From an uncultured Austwickia sp. (GTDB taxonomy: Bacteria; Actinomycetota; Actinomycetes; Actinomycetales; Dermatophilaceae), in the NCBI GenBank assembly GCA_934678955.1, contig CAKUSI010000002.1:1-44514 (forward strand): DNA of 44,514 nt, written 5' to 3'. Below are positions 42,132 through 44,514 of this stretch, one piece after another (positions within the stretch are counted from its first letter, which is position 1; every line of letters starts with the position of its first letter). The position numbers and the translations under genes were made by a program. The notes under the pieces were generated by a model, which was given only the letters and a program-made list of their open reading frames with translations, did no database searches and was not told where the DNA came from.

Positions 42132-43928
42132 TCAGTCGATCCATTCCGACAACTCCAGCCACCGCTCCTCTAACCGTGCGACCTCTGCCACCAGCTCATG
42201 CAACTTGTCCGTTTGCCGTCGCAGGCCCTCGTAGTCGCTCTGATCGTGCTCGGCCAGTCGCTGATGGACCGCCTCGATGCTGCCTGACACCTTCTCCAGT
42301 CGGCGTTCTATCGCCCCGATCTCCTTCTGAATCTCTCGCCGCTGTGCACCGGAGACGGCCGACTGCTCCTCAGTCTCGGTCGTAGCCGCCGCGAGATCGG
42401 GCCTGCCCGCCTGTGTGGTCGCCTGAGTTTGCCGCAGCAGCAGGTACTCATCTACACCGCCCGGAACGTGGCGCAGGCGTCCATTGAGAATCGCGTACTG
42501 CTGATCGGTGACCCGCTCCAGCAGGTACCGGTCATGCGAGACCACGACCAGAGTGCCTGGCCAGGAATCGAGCAGGTCCTCCATCGCCGCGAGCATGTCC
42601 GCGTCGACATCATTCGTAGGCTCGTCGAGAGCGATCAAGTTAGGTTCGTCGAGGAGCAACAGCAGCAGTTGCAGCCGCCGCTTCTGCCCGCCGGACAGAT
42701 CATCGACCCGGGCCGAGAGGTGCTCGGGGGCGAACCCGAGCCGTTCGAGCAGTTGCGCCGGGGTGAGGTCCTTGCCGTCAATTGTGAAGGTGGTCTTCGT
42801 GCGCGCCAGCACCTCCCTCACCCGGTCGCCGCCGATCTCGGCGAGTTGAGAGAACTGCTGATCCAGCACCCCGATCCGCACCGTCTTACCTCGCTTGACC
42901 CGGCCACTGGTCGGCTCGACGGTCCCGCAGATCAGCCCCAGCAGAGTGGACTTGCCAGCCCCGTTCGCGCCGAGGATGCCCGTGCGCTGACCCGGCGAGA
43001 GCCGCCACGTCACCTCCCGCAGCACCTCGCGGTCGCCGAAGCTCACGGTGGCGTTTTCGAGGTCGACGACGTCCTTGCCGAGCCGGGCCACCGCGAGCCT
43101 TTGCAGTTCGATTGGGTTGCGCACCGGCAGGACGTCCTCGATGAGCTGAGTTGCCGCATCGATGCGGAACTTGGGCTTGGAGGTCCGCGCCGGTGCCCCG
43201 CGACGCAGCCACGCCAGTTCCTTGCGCATCACGTTCTGCCGCTTGCTTTCCGCGGCTGCTGCCATTCGGTCACGCTCCACCCGCTGAAGCACATACGAGG
43301 CGTATCCGCCTTCGAAAGCCTCGACGGTGCGGTCGTGGACCTCCCATGTCTCGGTACACACCTCGTCGAGGAACCACCGATCGTGGGTGACCACCAACAA
43401 GCCGCCGGCGTCCTTAGCCCACCGCCGTTTCAGATGTTCGGCCAGCCAGGCGATGCCCTCGACGTCCAGATGGTTCGTCGGCTCATCCAGAGCAATCAGG
43501 TCCCAGTCACCCACGAGCAGCGCGGCCAAAGCCACCCTTCTGCGCTGCCCACCGCTGAGCCTCCCGACCTTATCCTGCCACTCGATGTCGGAGACCAACC
43601 CACCGATCACGTCTCGGACCGCCGGGTCACCGGCCCACTCGTGCTCCGGCCGGTCGCCGACGATTACATGCCCGACAATCGCCTCCGCGTCGAGGTCGTC
43701 GCCCTGGTCGAGGACACCGAAGCGGACACCGTTGCGGCGCGTCACCCGGCCCGCCTGGGGCTCGATCCGACCGGCGAGCATCCCAAGCAGGCTCGACTTC
43801 CCATCGCCGTTACGGCCGACGATCCCGATCCGATCACCCTCCTCGATCCCCAACGTAAACAAGTCGAACACGACGCGAGTCGGGTACTCCAGGTGCAGAC
43901 CCTCAGCCCCCAGAAGATGCGCCGCCAT
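42132..43928 (-). CDS. ABC-F family ATPase (ribosome-associated, Uup/resistance type)
   Basis: A 598-residue soluble protein with two ABC domains and no membrane segment. Domain 1: Walker A GRNGDGKS (38-45), signature LSGGQ (124-128), Walker B LIALDEPTNHLD. The linker is charged and helical. Domain 2: GANGAGKST, LSGGQKRRLQ, LIALDEPTNDVD and VVSHDRYLLERV. A C-terminal coiled coil (about residues 515-595) completes the protein. ABC-F proteins bind the ribosomal E site to relieve stalling or protect against antibiotics; which applies is unclear. ATG 43928 is chosen over an earlier in-frame ATG because AGGAGG lies 6 bp upstream. A broken relative flanks it at 44080-44514. Confidence 0.93.
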   Translation of the reverse strand: MAAHLLGAEGLHLEYPTRVVFDLFTLGIEEGDRIGIVGRNGDGKSSLLGMLAGRIEPQAGRVTRRNGVRFGVLDQGDDLDAEAIVGHVIVGDRPEHEWAGDPAVRDVIGGLVSDIEWQDKVGRLSGGQRRRVALAALLVGDWDLIALDEPTNHLDVEGIAWLAEHLKRRWAKDAGGLLVVTHDRWFLDEVCTETWEVHDRTVEAFEGGYASYVLQRVERDRMAAAAESKRQNVMRKELAWLRRGAPARTSKPKFRIDAATQLIEDVLPVRNPIELQRLAVARLGKDVVDLENATVSFGDREVLREVTWRLSPGQRTGILGANGAGKSTLLGLICGTVEPTSGRVKRGKTVRIGVLDQQFSQLAEIGGDRVREVLARTKTTFTIDGKDLTPAQLLERLGFAPEHLSARVDDLSGGQKRRLQLLLLLLDEPNLIALDEPTNDVDADMLAAMEDLLDSWPGTLVVVSHDRYLLERVTDQQYAILNGRLRHVPGGVDEYLLLRQTQATTQAGRPDLAAATTETEEQSAVSGAQRREIQKEIGAIERRLEKVSGSIEAVHQRLAEHDQSDYEGLRRQTDKLHELVAEVARLEERWLELSEWID

Positions 43929-44061
43929 CAGCGTCCTCCTGTCAAGACGGCACGGCGCGAGCACCGCGCCGCTCCCGCGCCGCGTCGGACCGCGACGCAC
44001 CGCTCGGGCCGCGACCGGAACGACCGGCAGCGGTAGACTGAAGGCGTCCGATCAGCACGCC

Positions 44062-44072
44062 CTGTCGGAGTG
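44062..44072 (-). repeat. Possible right boundary repeat of the island
   Basis: CACTCCGACAG on the minus strand, the partner of 60-70. It begins where the ABC-F fragment loses its frame after LDEP. Confidence 0.3.
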
Positions 44073-44079
44073 TTTGGCT

Positions 44080-44514
44080 CGTCGAGGAACAGTACGTTGG
44101 GCTCCCCCATCAGCAGCAGGATCTGCAGCCGACGGCGCTCCCCGCCGGCGAGTTCGGCCACACGGGCCTGCTGCCGCGCGGCCATGAAGCCGAGCATGCT
44201 TGCCAGGCGGCTCGCGCTGACTCTCCCTTGCCGAGGCGGATGTGGCTGCTGATGTCGCTGATCGCCTCCACCACTCGCCGGTCGGCCAGGGCGTGCAGCT
44301 CGGCGACCTCCTGCGACAGGTACGCGGTGATCACGGTCTTCCCGACGGCCCGCCGTCCCGCGGCGAGCGGCACCTCGCCGAGGAAGGCCCGCAGCAGCGT
44401 CGACTTGCCCGAGCGGTTGACCCCGACCATCCCGACCCGCTCGCCCGGCGCGAGACGCCAGGTCACGCGCTCCAGCAGCGTGCGCTCGCCGAGCCGCACG
44501 CTCGCGTCGACCAG
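44080..44514 (-). pseudogene. ABC-F ATPase, second-domain fragment (continues off the right edge)
   Basis: The minus strand reads VRLGERTLLERVTWRLAPG, then a P-loop GVNRSGKST, GKTVITAYLSQEVAEL and IRLGKGES in one frame. A shift at about 44215 leads to VAELAGGERRRLQ (signature region) and ILLLMGEPNVLFLDEP. Coding then ends at Walker B, with NT in place of TND. The missing continuation (EPTNDLDSETLTALED) is at positions 1-60 on the same strand. Both the frameshift and the split inactivate it. Confidence 0.8.

Noticed and set aside
42132..43928. The intact ABC-F gene as the missing half of the broken one
   Set aside because: It is a complete two-domain gene with its own ribosome site, and it contains its own second Walker B region. 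The fragments at the two window edges belong to another, related gene.
1..44514. tRNA or rRNA genes as an island attachment site
   Set aside because: No cloverleaf-like or rRNA-like sequence was recognised by eye on either strand; a tRNA scan would be needed to exclude one fully.

Overview
High-GC actinobacterial DNA (overlapping genes, GTG starts, carotenoid genes of the isorenieratene type). The genus cannot be fixed from sequence alone. The window is an accessory region holding two separate aryl-carotenoid gene clusters, light/oxidative-stress genes and at least four insertion-sequence families, with a very high load of broken genes.

Layout. 1-2534: the tail of an ABC-F ATPase gene, then a dead IS3-family element interrupted by an IS5-family element (copy 1). 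2879-6864 (minus): a four-gene operon, photolyase - CPBP protease - NAD-epimerase - TspO-like protein. 6952-14227: carotenoid cluster 1. It holds P450, crtYc, crtYd and crtU on the plus strand, idi, crtE, crtI and crtB on the minus strand, and a B12-dependent MerR regulator of the LitR/CarH type. All its pigment genes except crtYc carry frameshifts, nonsense codons or deletions; the regulator and the photolyase operon look intact. A 14-bp motif is repeated upstream of litR, idi and the photolyase and probably marks a light-controlled regulon. 14325-15025: remnants of an ISAs1 transposase and a SnoaL-like gene.

15046-23176 (minus): carotenoid cluster 2, an apparently intact nine-gene operon in which every gene overlaps the next: crtB fused to a Rieske oxygenase, a small membrane protein, crtYc, crtYd, crtT, crtU, a DUF2505 gene, idi and crtI. 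It should convert GGPP through phytoene, lycopene and beta-carotene to isorenieratene. No intact GGPP synthase gene is in the window. 23326-29274: a broken MarR gene, a second photolyase, a small conserved gene, and a mosaic of decayed FAD-oxidoreductase, glycosyltransferase and SRPBCC genes. 29475-37393: large-subunit catalase with an upstream MarR gene, a DUF1330 gene stopped by an amber codon, a GT1/GT39 glycosyltransferase pair, a DUF998 membrane protein and a second NAD-epimerase.

37567-41883: a SRPBCC pseudogene next to IS5 copy 2, which was itself invaded by an IS1182-like and an ISAs1-like element; target duplications are readable for each. 42132-43928: an intact ABC-F ATPase. 44080-44514: the upstream half of another ABC-F domain, which continues in the fragment at positions 1-60. 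The block between these two pieces therefore appears to be an insertion of about 44 kb splitting one ABC-F gene at its second Walker B motif.
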